Source: Micromonospora phytophila
Lineage (GTDB): Bacteria; Actinomycetota; Actinomycetes; Mycobacteriales; Micromonosporaceae
Reading direction: 5' to 3'
Assembly: GCF_023656545.1 (NCBI RefSeq)
Contig: NZ_JAMOKF010000003.1
Location: forward strand, 18,842-82,841
DNA: 64,000 bases
This document shows positions 51,289-60,259 of the stretch, one piece after another. Every line of letters starts with the position of its first letter. The first letter of the stretch is position 1. Under the pieces are notes generated by a model, which worked only from the letters and a program-made list of their open reading frames with translations, ran no database searches and was not told the origin of the DNA. A program made the translations under genes and the position numbers.

Positions 51289-51690
51289 GCCGGATCATCC
51301 CATCGGCGGACACAGAGCCGACCAGAGATTGCGGATGACGGGGGCTCGCGCTTGCGAGGTGGTCACGAAAGCGCCAATCGGGCGCCGGAGCAACGGCAGG
51401 GTCGGATGAACCGCACAGCACCACCGTGACCCACGACCGGCCATCCGCGACGGGATGGTCAGATGTCGGCCGGCCGGTCCCGCGCAGCGCGGTCCTGCCG
51501 GCCCACGCGGTCGCGCGGTCGCGCGGTCGCGCGGGCCGTACTCCCCTCCGACGCCTGGCGCACCGCGGTACCCTTTCCCCTGGTCGGCTGCTCGGTGCGA
51601 ATGGGTGGAGTCTGCCCGCGAAGAACACGGGCGGGACTTATCAGTGACCCACAACTCGTTCGGGCCGGTGCGGGAGAATTGGCGGTCGAC
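51289..51690. other. Gene-free stretch with a small tandem repeat
   Basis: Four hundred bases between the MBL gene and the IS630 element. No coding frame is convincing. It contains three exact GGTCGCGC units at 51509-51532. The last bases, CGAC before TA, were the left target flank of the IS701 element before IS630 inserted. Confidence 0.45.
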
Positions 51691-51692
51691 TA

Positions 51693-52827
51693 GTGTCCTG
51701 CGCCGGAAATTCGCCTGATAAATGGGTAGGGTGATGGGATGCCGAGAACTGGGCGTCCCACTGCGCCGCTGACGCTGACCGACGGAGAGCGAGCGACGTT
51801 GACGCGGTGGGCACGTCGGGCGAAGTCGTCGCAGGTCCTGGCGATGCGTTCGCGGATCGTCCTGGCTTGTGCTGAAGGTGCGTCGAACACCGACGTCGCA
51901 AGGGATCTCGGAGTGCATTTGTCCACCGTGGGCAAGTGGCGGCGGCGGTTTCTGAAGCTGCGGCTGGACGGACTGATGGACGAGCAGCGACCGGGCCGCC
52001 CGCCGTCGATCAGCCTCGACCAGGTCGAGGACGTGGTGGTGACGACGTTGGATCGGACCCCGCGCAACGCCACCCACTGGTCACGCACGTCGATGGCCGA
52101 GAAGTCGGGGTTGTCGAAGTCCACGATCGGGCGAATCTGGCGGGATTTCGGCCTCAAGCCACACCGCAGCGACACCTTCAAGCTGTCCACGGACCCGCTG
52201 TTCATCGAGAAGGTCGTCGACGTCGTCGGGCTCTACCACAACCCGCCCGAGCGGGCCGTCGTGCTCTGCGTTGACGAGAAGAGCCAGATCCAGGCGCTCG
52301 ACAGATCCCAACCAGTCCTACCGATGATGCCCGGCATGCCCGAACGGCGCACCCACGACTACGCCCGCAACGGGATCACCAGCCTGTTTGCCGCGTTCAA
52401 CATCGCCGACGGCAGTGTCATCGGCGAGTTGCATCGCCAGCACCGAGCCGTCGAGTTCAAGAAGTTCCTGATCACGATCGACAAGGCGGTGCCAGCCGAG
52501 TTGGACGTGCACCTGGTCTGCGACAACTACGGCACCCACAAGACCCCGACCGTGCGGGCCTGGCTGGCCAGACACCCCCGGTTCCACATGCACTTCACCC
52601 CGACCGGCTCGTCCTGGATCAACCAGGTCGAGCGCTGGTTCGGCCACCTCACAGAGCAGAAGATCCGCCGCGGCGCCCACAAAAGCATCCAAGCCCTGGA
52701 AGCCGACATCCGCTCCTGGATCGCCGACTGGAACCGCGACCCACGGCCGTTCACCTGGACCAAGACCGCCGAAGAGATCCTCGAATCACTCGCACGCTTT
52801 TGTAGGCGAATTTCCGGCGCAGGACAC
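51693..52827 (+). mobile_element. Intact IS630-family insertion sequence
   Basis: 1135 bp. Ends are perfect inverted repeats of about 22 bases starting GTGTCCTGCGCCGGAAAT and TCGCCT, flanked by TA on both sides (51691-51692 and 52828-52829), the target duplication expected for IS630/Tc1-like transposition. It contains one intact transposase gene. It inserted into the CTAG target duplication of the IS701 element that starts at 52831. Confidence 0.92.
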
Positions 52828-52830
52828 TAG
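51739..52830 (+). CDS. IS630-family transposase
   Basis: 363 aa, undamaged. N-terminal HTH pair ([60 protein letters not shown]) and a DDE domain: [20 protein letters not shown] (first D), [20 protein letters not shown] (second D) and [20 protein letters not shown] (E). The last residues, ISGAGH, are encoded by the right inverted repeat, and the TAG stop is built from the duplicated target TA plus the following G. The only apparently functional transposase in the window. Confidence 0.95.
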   Translation: MPRTGRPTAPLTLTDGERATLTRWARRAKSSQVLAMRSRIVLACAEGASNTDVARDLGVHLSTVGKWRRRFLKLRLDGLMDEQRPGRPPSISLDQVEDVVVTTLDRTPRNATHWSRTSMAEKSGLSKSTIGRIWRDFGLKPHRSDTFKLSTDPLFIEKVVDVVGLYHNPPERAVVLCVDEKSQIQALDRSQPVLPMMPGMPERRTHDYARNGITSLFAAFNIADGSVIGELHRQHRAVEFKKFLITIDKAVPAELDVHLVCDNYGTHKTPTVRAWLARHPRFHMHFTPTGSSWINQVERWFGHLTEQKIRRGAHKSIQALEADIRSWIADWNRDPRPFTWTKTAEEILESLARFCRRISGAGH

Positions 52831-52851
52831 TACTCCAGCCGGGGATCGTGA

Positions 52852-53165
52852 TCATGGCTCGATGAGTGCTTGTCGGGTGTAGTGGCTGGTCTTGGCTCGG
52901 GCTTGGTGGCGGCGTCGACGGATGGACCAGAGCAGCGGTTCGGTGCGGCGGCGGGTGGGTTCGATGTTCAGGACGTTGAATAGGTGGCGTAGCTCGTTGA
53001 CGGTCAGCGGGATCAGATCGGCCGGGTCGTAGCGGTGGCGGTGGTCGGCGGTCGCGGCGGCGAGGAAGGCGTGGGCGAGGATCGCGAGGGTGGTCCAGCG
53101 GTGCCAGGAGGTCCAGCGGCGGTGTTGGTGCTGGTCCAGGCCGAGTCCGGTCTTCGCGGCTTGGG
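52852..53165 (-). pseudogene. IS701 transposase C-terminal part (after the intron)
   Basis: Reads KTGLGLDQHQHRRWTSWHRW, TTLAILAHAFLAAATADHRH, LIPLTVNELRHLFNVLNIEP and IRRRRHQARAKTSHYTRQAL-IEP with a TGA at 52852, the final third of an IS701 transposase. It continues the same gene whose N-terminus lies at 54.5-54.8 kb, on the other side of the intron remnant. Confidence 0.85.
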
Positions 53166-53226
53166 TTGGGTGGGCCGCGCGGCGAGGTGCCCGTGGGTGG
53201 GGTCCTCTTCCGCGCGGCCTCCCGCC

Positions 53227-53260
53227 GAACCGGACGTGCGAGTTTCCCCGCATCCGGCTC
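53227..53260 (-). ncRNA. Group II intron domain V
   Basis: A 34-base hairpin on the reverse strand beginning GAGCCGGATGCGGGGAAA and ending GCACGTCCGGTTC. Length, the GAAA tetraloop and the GAGCC...GGUUC base are the hallmarks of bacterial group II domain V. It lies between the maturase/HNH end and the resumed transposase reading, so the intron 3-prime splice site should be near 53170-53200. Confidence 0.8.
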
Positions 53261-53402
53261 TCCAATGACCTATGCCGTGAGTGTGGTGGGTTGGCCTGCG
53301 TGGATGTGGTCGTGGCAGGTGTCGCAGACGACAAGGGCTTTGCGTTTGCGTCGGGCCATGACGGCTGCCCATGCGGGCTGGGTGGGTCCGGGCGGGCCGA
53401 GC

Positions 53403-54839
53403 TCAGCGAGGGGTGCGGACGTGGTGCACGTTCATGTGTCCGGTCTGCTCGCAGAGCTCGCACCGCCGTTTCAGCAGGCGGTTGATCAGCTCTTTTCGAG
53501 GGTGATGCAGCCCATCCGGTTGGCGGTCGTCGATGACCGCTGTTTTCTGCCGCTGTAGAGGGATGCCCGAACCTGGCGACCAGTGGTTTCCTGCCTTCGC
53601 GGTGCAGGGTCGCCTCGAAGCAGACCCGTGGCCCGCTCGGCGTAACGATTTTGGCCTGGTGTTTGCGGGCCATCCTCGTCGGCGTCGAGTGGTGCTTGGA
53701 GGCCAAGGTCCGTAGCAGCGAGGACAGCATGACCCACCGCAGCCGGTGAAGTCGTTGGACGTCTCCGGCGAGCAGGTAGTACTGGACGATGCCCCGATAC
53801 TCAGCCCCGTAGGTCGCGACGATGGTGTAGTCGTCACGGTTGATGATCGGGGTGCGGCGCGCGGGGGGCCGCGCTGGAGGTATCGGGCGCATTTGGCCTG
53901 GATCACCGACCGGGGCACCCGCAGAGCCACCTGGCCGTTGACGTTGCGTCGGCCACGGGTCAGCTTGCGGTCGTTGTGCTGGACGGTGACGTCGTAGCCG
54001 GGGAATCTCGCCGCGCCGGTGCGGGCGTGGGTGATCAGCATCTTGGCGTGGTTCAGTTCCAGCTTGAGGTCGTCACGCAGGAACTGGGTCAGCCGCTGTT
54101 TGATTTCCTCGGCTTCGGCCTTGGGTCCGGCGAACCCGAGCAGGTGGTCGTCGGCATAGCGGATGTATCGCAGCCGGCGGTAGCCCGGGTCGTTCGGGTC
54201 CGAGCTGGGCAGGGCCAGCATCGCTTTGCGCAGCGTCCTGGCTTGGGCGCGGTCGCCGCGCCTGCGGGCCTTGGCCAGCTCGTTGGCCACTTGGAGGTAG
54301 GCCGGGTTCCGGGCCCGTCGTCTCCCTCGGGTGTAGTGCGGAATCGGAACCGTCTCAACGAAGCGGTCCAGCCGGTGCAGGTAGATGTTGGACAAGATCG
54401 GGGAGGCGACCCCGCCCTGCGGCGCGCCGCTGAGCGTGGCGTTCCAGGTCCAGTCCTCCAGGTATCCGGCCTGCAGCATGTTGCGCAGCAGCCGCAGGAA
54501 GCGGAACGCGCGGACGTCGGCGCGGACCGCGGTGTCGTCCCACTTCACCCGGGTCAGCAGGTCCTGCATCCCGTCCGGGCCGGCGTCACCGGCGTGCTCC
54601 GCGATGGTCCAGCAGTTCTTCGCCGGCAACGGCGCCAACAAGCCCCGCACGAAGTCACGCACCCGGCGGCGAGGCTCCGGCCTGCGGAAGCGGTGCCCGA
54701 CCGTCAACATCAGGTCGTCGAACAACCCCCGCCACCGCTGCGCGTCTACCCTGTATCCGGCGGCCACCGCTGCGTCATGGCCAGTCCACACAACCGTCCA
54801 TGATCGACGGTGGCTGCCCTCATACCTGCTCCGGCCCAA
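53403..54839 (-). pseudogene. Transposase/group II intron reverse-transcriptase chimera
   Basis: One open frame of 478 codons. Residues about 25-110 are an IS701 transposase N-terminus (RRPEPRRRVRDFVRGLLAPL, NCWTIAEHAGDAGPDGMQDL); from about residue 111 it continues in frame as a group II intron RT (RFLRLLRNMLQAGYLEDWTW, SGAPQGGVASPILSNIYLHR, RYIRYADDHLLGFAGPKAEA with the catalytic YADD). Near 53890 the maturase text moves to another frame (DYTIVATYGAEYRGIVQYYL, SLLRTLASKHHSTPTRMARK) and returns near 53580 for the HNH part (RRCELCEQTGHMNVHHVR). RT N-terminal motifs are lost and two frameshifts break the maturase. Confidence 0.82.
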
Positions 54840-54886
54840 AGCCTCCCGCAGCCAATGTCAACATCCCCGGCTGGAGTATTAGACAG

Positions 54887-55246
54887 CTAGCGACGGCGGA
54901 CGGCGTCGAGGTAGGCGCTGATCGCGTCCCGGTTCCTGGTGAGGCAGCGGATCCGCGAGTCCATCTGCTCGCGTTCACGCTCGAGGGTCGCTATCAGGTC
55001 AGGGGGCGCGTTCGAGAGGTGGATTGTGCACGGGTTTTCGAGGCATGGAAGAACGTCCTTGATGATCTTGGTTGGCAGGCCTGCGTCGAGCAATCCACGG
55101 ATCTGCATGACGCGGTCGACCAGGGGCTCGCCGTAGTCCCGGTAGCCGTTCGCCGCTCGGTCCGGAAAGAGCAATCCCTGCTGCTCGTAGTAGCGCAGCA
55201 GGCGAGCGGACACGCCTGTTCGTTCAGCCAGCTCGCCGATCCTCAC
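54887..55246 (-). CDS. MerR-family regulator
   Basis: 119 aa. MRIGELAERTGVSARLLRYY, EQQGLLFPDRAANGYRDYGE, VDRVMQIRGLLDAGLPTKII and a coiled-coil helix LEREREQMDSRIRCLTRNRD. No metal-binding C-terminal motif, though two cysteines (PCLENPC) sit after the HTH, a spacing that could act as a redox or metal site. Divergent from an MFS exporter gene; the regulator/exporter pair resembles drug-responsive systems. Its 3-prime end is 5 bases from the IS701 flank. Confidence 0.9.
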   Translation of the reverse strand: MRIGELAERTGVSARLLRYYEQQGLLFPDRAANGYRDYGEPLVDRVMQIRGLLDAGLPTKIIKDVLPCLENPCTIHLSNAPPDLIATLEREREQMDSRIRCLTRNRDAISAYLDAVRRR

Positions 55247-55272
55247 AGTGACGCACCTCTCGACCGCTGTCC

Positions 55273-55288
55273 TTCACACTGATGTCAA
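55273..55288. promoter_or_regulatory. MerR operator, 6-4-6 dyad
   Basis: TTCACA-CTGA-TGTCAA (5 of 6 pairs) between the divergent MerR and MFS genes. On the reverse strand it contains TTGACA, a good -35 box for merR. Same half-site length and spacer as the dyad at 42284. Confidence 0.55.
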
Positions 55289-55306
55289 TGTTTGAGCATA
55301 GCCTTC

Positions 55307-56842
55307 GTGACAGTTCCCAGATCGCGCGCGCCTTCACCGGTTCCCGCCGCTGCCCCGACGGCGAAGGCTCAGCTGCGCGCGGTGGTCGCGTCGACCATTG
55401 CGATGACGACCGAACGCCGATCTGCCACTCTGGCTGTGCTGTCGGTGGCACAGTTCCTGATCGCCCTCGACTACTCGATCATCTATATCGCCCTGCCCAA
55501 CATCGCGAGCGACCTGCGCCTCGAACCCGCGCTCGCCCAGTGGGTCATCAGCGCCTACGCCGCCTTCTTCGCGGGATTTCTGATCGTCGGCGGCCGCCTG
55601 TCGGACCGGGTCGGACCCAAGCGCCTCTTCATCGTCGCGACCATCGCATTCGGCGCGGCCAGCGCGATCGGCGGTGCGGCGCAAGACGGAACCTTGCTGC
55701 TGATCGCCCGCAGCGCCCAAGGGCTGGCCGCGGCCCTTCTGCAGCCCGCTGTCCTCGGTCTTATCGGCACGACGTTCCCCGCAGGGCCGTCGCGGAACAG
55801 GGCGCTGGCGGTCTGGGGCTCAGTTGGAGCGTCAGGGCTCGCCGCCGGCGCCGTTCTCGGTGGCCTTCTCACCACAGCGTCGTGGCGGCTGACCTTTGTC
55901 ATCAACGTCCCGTTGACGCTCCTGTGTGCGTTGGGCGCGGCCGTCTGGGTCGGCACAATCCGGGACCGCGCTGCAGGTGACCGCATCCCGACGCTCGCGT
56001 CGGTGCTCGGCACCTGCACCGCGCTCACGTTGCTCCTTGGACTCACCCTCAGCCCTGGAATGGGCGGGAACTCTATATTGCCCGTCGCCTGCCTCGGCCT
56101 CGCGCTGGCTCTGTTCCTGGGATTCGTCCGCAACGAAAAGACCTCTCGCAACGTCCTGATCCAGCCCGTCCTCCGGCGCACGGGCTCGCTGCGTACCGGA
56201 GCGGCGGCGACCGCGCTGTACATGGCGAGCGTCGGTTCCGAGTTCTACCTGCTCACCCTTCTCCTGCAAAATATGAAGGACTACACGCCCTTGCGGGCAG
56301 GGCTCGCGTTCCTCCCGCTGGCACTCATGGTCACCGCGGGGAGCGCGACCGCGGGTCGCGCCATTGGACGGTTCGGCCCAGCCACCGTGCTCATCGGCGG
56401 GTTCGCCACCGCAACCCTGGGCCTTGCCTGGCTCTCACTCACCCTGCACGGGGACTCATACGTCATCGACTTGCTCCCCGGACTGGTCCTCAGTGGATTT
56501 GGGCACGGGGCCATTTATACCGCGATGTTCGTCATCGGCACCCGCGACGTGCCATCCGCGCAGCAGAGCACGGCAGGTGCCTTGCTGACGACATCCCAGT
56601 ACCTATCGGGGGCCCTTACGGTGGCCGTCCTGACGCTCACGCTCGGCCCGTCACCGGACTACCTGAACTTCCGGACCGCCTTCCTCGTCACCACCGCGGC
56701 GGCCGCGGCGGGCGCCGCCCTCGTCCTATTGCAGCGGCGTCGCCTCGAGGCGGCCGGACTGCGCCGCCGGCAGGATACCTTCGGTGAGACACCAGCCGAC
56801 GCCACCACCAGCACGGTCGAGGGCCAGCCGGACGAGCCCTAA
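55307..56842 (+). CDS. MFS exporter, DHA2 (EmrB/QacA) type
   Basis: 511 aa if it starts at the GTG at 55307; an ATG at 55403 giving 479 aa is equally possible, while a TTG at 55292 is only 4 bases from the operator. Fourteen predicted helices. Landmarks: FLIALDYSIIYIALPNIASD (motif D1-like LDxxIVNVALP), GGRLSDRVGPKRLFI (motif A), LIARSAQGLAAALLQPAVLG (motif B) and WGSVGASGLAAGAVLGGLLT (motif C of drug/proton antiporters). Exports drugs or secondary metabolites; probably induced by the divergent MerR protein. Confidence 0.92.
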   Translation: MTVPRSRAPSPVPAAAPTAKAQLRAVVASTIAMTTERRSATLAVLSVAQFLIALDYSIIYIALPNIASDLRLEPALAQWVISAYAAFFAGFLIVGGRLSDRVGPKRLFIVATIAFGAASAIGGAAQDGTLLLIARSAQGLAAALLQPAVLGLIGTTFPAGPSRNRALAVWGSVGASGLAAGAVLGGLLTTASWRLTFVINVPLTLLCALGAAVWVGTIRDRAAGDRIPTLASVLGTCTALTLLLGLTLSPGMGGNSILPVACLGLALALFLGFVRNEKTSRNVLIQPVLRRTGSLRTGAAATALYMASVGSEFYLLTLLLQNMKDYTPLRAGLAFLPLALMVTAGSATAGRAIGRFGPATVLIGGFATATLGLAWLSLTLHGDSYVIDLLPGLVLSGFGHGAIYTAMFVIGTRDVPSAQQSTAGALLTTSQYLSGALTVAVLTLTLGPSPDYLNFRTAFLVTTAAAAAGAALVLLQRRRLEAAGLRRRQDTFGETPADATTSTVEGQPDEP

Positions 56843-57062
56843 CTGGGCGTTTTGATCACCCCCACTACGTATTGCTGCTTTCGTGGGCCTGTCGCCGGTG
56901 AGGCGTCGGCAGGGTCGAATGATTACCACTGGGACCAGGCTCACCTGATTGATGCCGATGCGAGATGCCCTGCTTTGATCCGCAGATCGTGTCTGGTTCG
57001 AAAGTTCGGCAATCGTCGGACCCAACTGCGATCCACAATCTAGTCCACAGCAGACGTGTCGT

Positions 57063-57898
57063 ATGGCCGAGCGACCCGCCTACCCCTCCGACCTGTCCGA
57101 CGCCCGCTGGGCGCTGATCGCACCACGGCTGACCGCCTGGCGCCAGGCCCGCACCGACGCCGGGATCGGCGGACGTACCGCCACCCACGACCTGCGGGAG
57201 ATCTTCAACGCCATCCTCTACGTCAACCGCACCGGCATCGCCTGGCGCTACCTGCCCCACGACTTCCCGTCCTGGCAGACCGTCTACGGCTACTTCACCG
57301 CCTGGACCGCCGACGGCATCTTCACCCAGCTCAACTACGACTCACCGGCCTGGCCCTCGCCAAGGCCGGACGCGCCACGCAGCCGTCGGCCTGCGTCATC
57401 GACACCCAGAGCGTGAAGACCTCCACCAACCACCACTGGCCAGCCAGGGCATCGACGCCGGCAAGAAGATCGTCGGACGCAAACGCGGCATCGTCACCGA
57501 CACTCTCGGCCTGCTGCTCGCGGTCATCGTCACCGCCGCCAGCGCCAGCGGCAACACCATAGGCATCAACCTGCTGGAACAAGCCGAAGCCGCCCACCCC
57601 GCCCCGGCCGAGACCTGGGTCGACGCCGGCTTCAAGAACAGGGTGATCGAACACGGCGCCACCCTCGGCATCGACGTCGAGGTCGTCGCCAAAAGACCCG
57701 CACATCAAAGGGTTCTCGGTGGTCAAACGCCGATGGGTCATCGAACGCACCCTCGGCTGGATCATGCTGCACCGGCGCCTGGCCCGTGACTACGAAGCCC
57801 TACCCGACAACTCCGCCAGCATGATCCAAATCGCCAAGTTCGACAGCCTTACCAAACGCGTCACCAACGAAACCACCCCAGCCTGGCGAGACGACTGA
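57063..57898 (+). pseudogene. IS5-family transposase, multiple frameshifts
   Basis: Starts well (MAERPAYPSDLSDARWALIA, THDLREIFNAILYVNRTGIA, WRYLPHDFPSWQTVYGYFTA) but then needs three more frames: CVIDTQSVKTSTNHHWPA (first D), DAGKKIVGRKRGIVTDTLGL, AETWVDAGFKNRVIEHGATL (second D) and PHIKGFSVVKRRWVIERTLG (E), ending TNETTPAWRDD and a TGA at 57896. All parts are there, so decay is recent, but it cannot make a full protein. Confidence 0.9.
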
Positions 57899-58087
57899 AG
57901 GCAGCAATCACTCGCAAAATACGTGAATCGGACGCCCTCTAACAACCAGCCGGAATGGCACGAGGGCCGCTCGCCGGAGCCTGATCAGCGACGGGGGTAC
58001 GTGACGGGCCCCGTGTGCCGGGGCATCACTGGTCAACGCCGCGCCCGACGGCGGCGCGGAGCCCCGGAGAGATGGCGGTCACCTTGA

Positions 58088-58121
58088 TTGCCAACGCTCG
58101 TTGGAATACGCTCGTTGGCAA
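58088..58121. promoter_or_regulatory. Operator-like dyad with direct repeats
   Basis: TTGCCAACG at 58088-58096 and CGTTGGCAA at 58113-58121 are perfect inverted repeats; ACGCTCGTTGG occurs twice in a row (58094-58104 and 58108-58118). The site lies 54 bases before the start of the next gene. No regulator gene is adjacent, so the binding protein may be encoded elsewhere or was lost. Confidence 0.6.
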
Positions 58122-58174
58122 ACAGGCGTTGGCCACACGGCGTGACCACGCCTCGAGTCTAGGAGGTGGAAGCG

Positions 58175-58531
58175 ATGCACGTGATGATTCGTCGATACAA
58201 GATGAGCGGCTCGATGGACGACCTGATGCGCAAGGTCGATCAGCAGTTCGCGGCGCAACTTTCCGCAGGAGCACCCTCGGACATCGGAGCGCCGGTTGAG
58301 GTGCCGGCGGGAATCGTGAGCTACCAGGCCGTACGCACCGGCACGGACACTCTGCTGACCATCACGGTGTTCGACTCCGAGGAGTATCTCGAGCGGGCTC
58401 AGCAGGGGGCTGCGGCAATCCGCAGGAGCCTCGCCGAGTTCAACGTCGAGGAGATCGAGACGTTCACGGGCGAAGTCGCGATCCACCGCGCCAGCGAAAA
58501 GCTGCTGCCCTCGGTGCGGCCATCCGCTTAG
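58175..58531 (+). CDS. Antibiotic-biosynthesis-monooxygenase-like small protein
   Basis: 118 aa from the ATG at 58175, preceded by AGGAGG. MHVMIRRYKMSGSMDDLMRK, PAGIVSYQAVRTGTDTLLTI, FDSEEYLERAQQGAAAIRRS show the dimeric ferredoxin-like fold of ABM-type proteins. No cofactor motif; relatives include heme-degrading and quinol monooxygenases as well as proteins of unknown role. The last residues (PSVRPSA) and stop border the IS5 remnant, so the true end could have been altered. A strong dyad lies upstream. Confidence 0.8.
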   Translation: MHVMIRRYKMSGSMDDLMRKVDQQFAAQLSAGAPSDIGAPVEVPAGIVSYQAVRTGTDTLLTITVFDSEEYLERAQQGAAAIRRSLAEFNVEEIETFTGEVAIHRASEKLLPSVRPSA

Positions 58532-59195
58532 GCTGTTGGTGAGGCGGCGGTAGCAGATCAGGGTGCTGGCGATGGTGGCGAAGGCCTCGTAGTGGTCGCC
58601 TTTGCGGTCGTAACGGCGGACAAGGCGCCGGTGGCGCATGAGCCAGGACAGGCACGACTCGACGATCCAGCGGTGACGGCCCAGACGCTGGGAGGACTCG
58701 ATGCCCTTGCGGGGCGATACGGACTGTAATTCCTCGCTGGCGGGCCTCGGCGCGCAGTTCGCGGGTGTCGTACGCCTTGTCGGCGTGCAGCTTGTCCGGC
58801 CGCCACCGGCGGCGTCCGGCCGGTGTGCGGATCGCGGGACGCTGTCGAGCACGGGCAACAGCAGGCTGCTGTCGTGAACGTTCGCGGCGGTGACCAGCAA
58901 CGCCAGGGGCAAGCCGGCCCGGCCGCAGACGACATGGACCTTACTGCCCGGTTTGCCGCAGTTGACCGGGTTCGGCCCGGTCATGTCGCCCCCTTTCCCG
59001 CCCGCACGCTGATCGAGTCGACCACCGCCCGCGATCAGTCGATCCGGCGGTCACTGCCGAGCCGGTCCAGGGTCGCCTCCCGGTCGTCCACCCGCCGCCG
59101 ACCACCACCCTGCCGACGAACCGGCGCGGACGGGATCAACGGCGCCGCGATCTCCCACAGATCATCCGGCGCCAAGTACGGATCATGGCTTGGTC
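58531..59195 (-). pseudogene. IS5-family transposase (second type), deleted and frameshifted
   Basis: Reverse strand: DDLWEIAAPLIPSAPVRRQG, a deletion, TLDRLGSDRRID, then SRAVVDSISVRAGKGGDMTG and PNPVNCGKPGSKVHVVCGRA, LPLALLVTAANVHDSSLLLP, a shift near 58840, and RHRWIVESCLSWLMRHRRLV with RYDRKGDHYEAFATIASTLI. This is an IS427/IS1031-like group of IS5. Different from the IS5 copy at 57 kb. Confidence 0.85.
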
Positions 59196-59367
59196 CACGG
59201 AAGCAGATCATGCCGGAGCTAAACGATCATCCAAATAAGACATTCTCCTAGTCCGCCGACGACTGACGGCCGGTCGCCGGGTCGGAGCGCGCTTGGCGCC
59301 ACCACCAGGGTCACGCGGCTCGACGCAGGGCGACCCTTCTCGCACCTACCGAAGGATTGGATTGACC

Positions 59368-60027
59368 ATGGTAGAGCTGCCCAGCAGCCCGCTCGCCGAC
59401 GTCGATCCCGAGTTCGAGCGCATGGCGCTGGAAACGGGTGGCCTCACCTATCAGCTGACCGGGACGAGCATCCGGGAAAAGCTGTTGCAGAACCTCACTA
59501 ACGATGTCTGTCGACTCCAAATGGGCCTGGCGTTCGAGCTGCATGTCACGGCCGCGAACATGCACGGCATCCCGTACGCCGACCTGCTCGCCTTGATCAG
59601 GTTCGTCGCGCCGTACGCCGGCTACCCGGCTGCGGCCGATGCCCTGGCGCGACTGAAAGAGGTCGCGACCAGCATCGGCATGGACACGACGGCAGACGAG
59701 ACGCTGACGGTGGAACCCGGTGACGGGAAACCCATCGAGAGCCTCCACGCGACCGATCCGTGGATGGTGGAGTTCCTCGCCTCACGCACCCACCGTGCCT
59801 GGTCTGAGGAGCGATTGAGCCGACGCGAACGTGCCTTCATAGCGCTGACCACCGACGTGAGCCAACAGACCCTCGGACATTCGTTCCGGCGGCACACACG
59901 ACTCGCGCTGGACGCGGGCGCCACCAGGGACGAGGTTCGCGATGTGGTCAGGTTCTGCGCGGAAATGAGCCTGGCGAAGGCAGTCACCGCATTGGCTGAG
60001 CTCGACGTCGTCCTCGCCGAGTTGTAA
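59368..60027 (+). CDS. Carboxymuconolactone decarboxylase-family protein
   Basis: 219 aa from the ATG at 59368. Two CMD-like helical units: QMGLAFELHVTAANMHGIPY then DLLALIRFVAPYAGYPAAAD, and FIALTTDVSQQTLGHSFRRH then AGATRDEVRDVVRFCAEMSL. The AhpD-type CxxC pair is absent, so peroxide reduction via cysteines is excluded. Family members are decarboxylases or proteins of unknown activity. The dehalogenase-like gene follows 230 bases later in the same direction. Confidence 0.85.
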   Translation: MVELPSSPLADVDPEFERMALETGGLTYQLTGTSIREKLLQNLTNDVCRLQMGLAFELHVTAANMHGIPYADLLALIRFVAPYAGYPAAADALARLKEVATSIGMDTTADETLTVEPGDGKPIESLHATDPWMVEFLASRTHRAWSEERLSRRERAFIALTTDVSQQTLGHSFRRHTRLALDAGATRDEVRDVVRFCAEMSLAKAVTALAELDVVLAEL

Positions 60028-60259
60028 GCGACCCAGAGCCTCCCGACCACCCACGTCACTGGCATGCAGGGGTGACGCTGGTGGCGGCGGTGATCGTCAC
60101 GGAGCGACCGTCTAGTGCGGACGGCAGCGCGGGTCCTCCGCGATCACCTCCATTAAGCCAGACTCCCACGCCCGGTCGGCGGTGATGGCGGCCGCAGGGT
60201 GCACCATCTCGGCCGTGACGGTGATGGGACGAGACTCACCCAAGAAAGCGAGGAATACC

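Larger units (their letters stand above)
52831..54878 (-). mobile_element. IS701-family element interrupted by a deleted group II intron
   Basis: 2048 bp bounded by 16-bp perfect inverted ends TACTCCAGCCGGGGAT. Flanks are CTAG on the left (C at 51690 plus TAG at 52828-52830, split by IS630) and TTAG on the right (54879-54882), both YTAR as IS701 prefers. Inside, on the reverse strand: transposase N-terminus, then the 3-prime half of a group II intron reverse transcriptase, intron domain V, then the transposase C-terminus. Ribozyme domains I-IV and the middle of the transposase are deleted. Confidence 0.8.

Noticed and set aside
51509..51532. GGTCGCGC tandem repeat as a CRISPR or origin iteron
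   Set aside because: Only three 8-base units with no spacers, in GC-rich noncoding sequence; most likely slippage.
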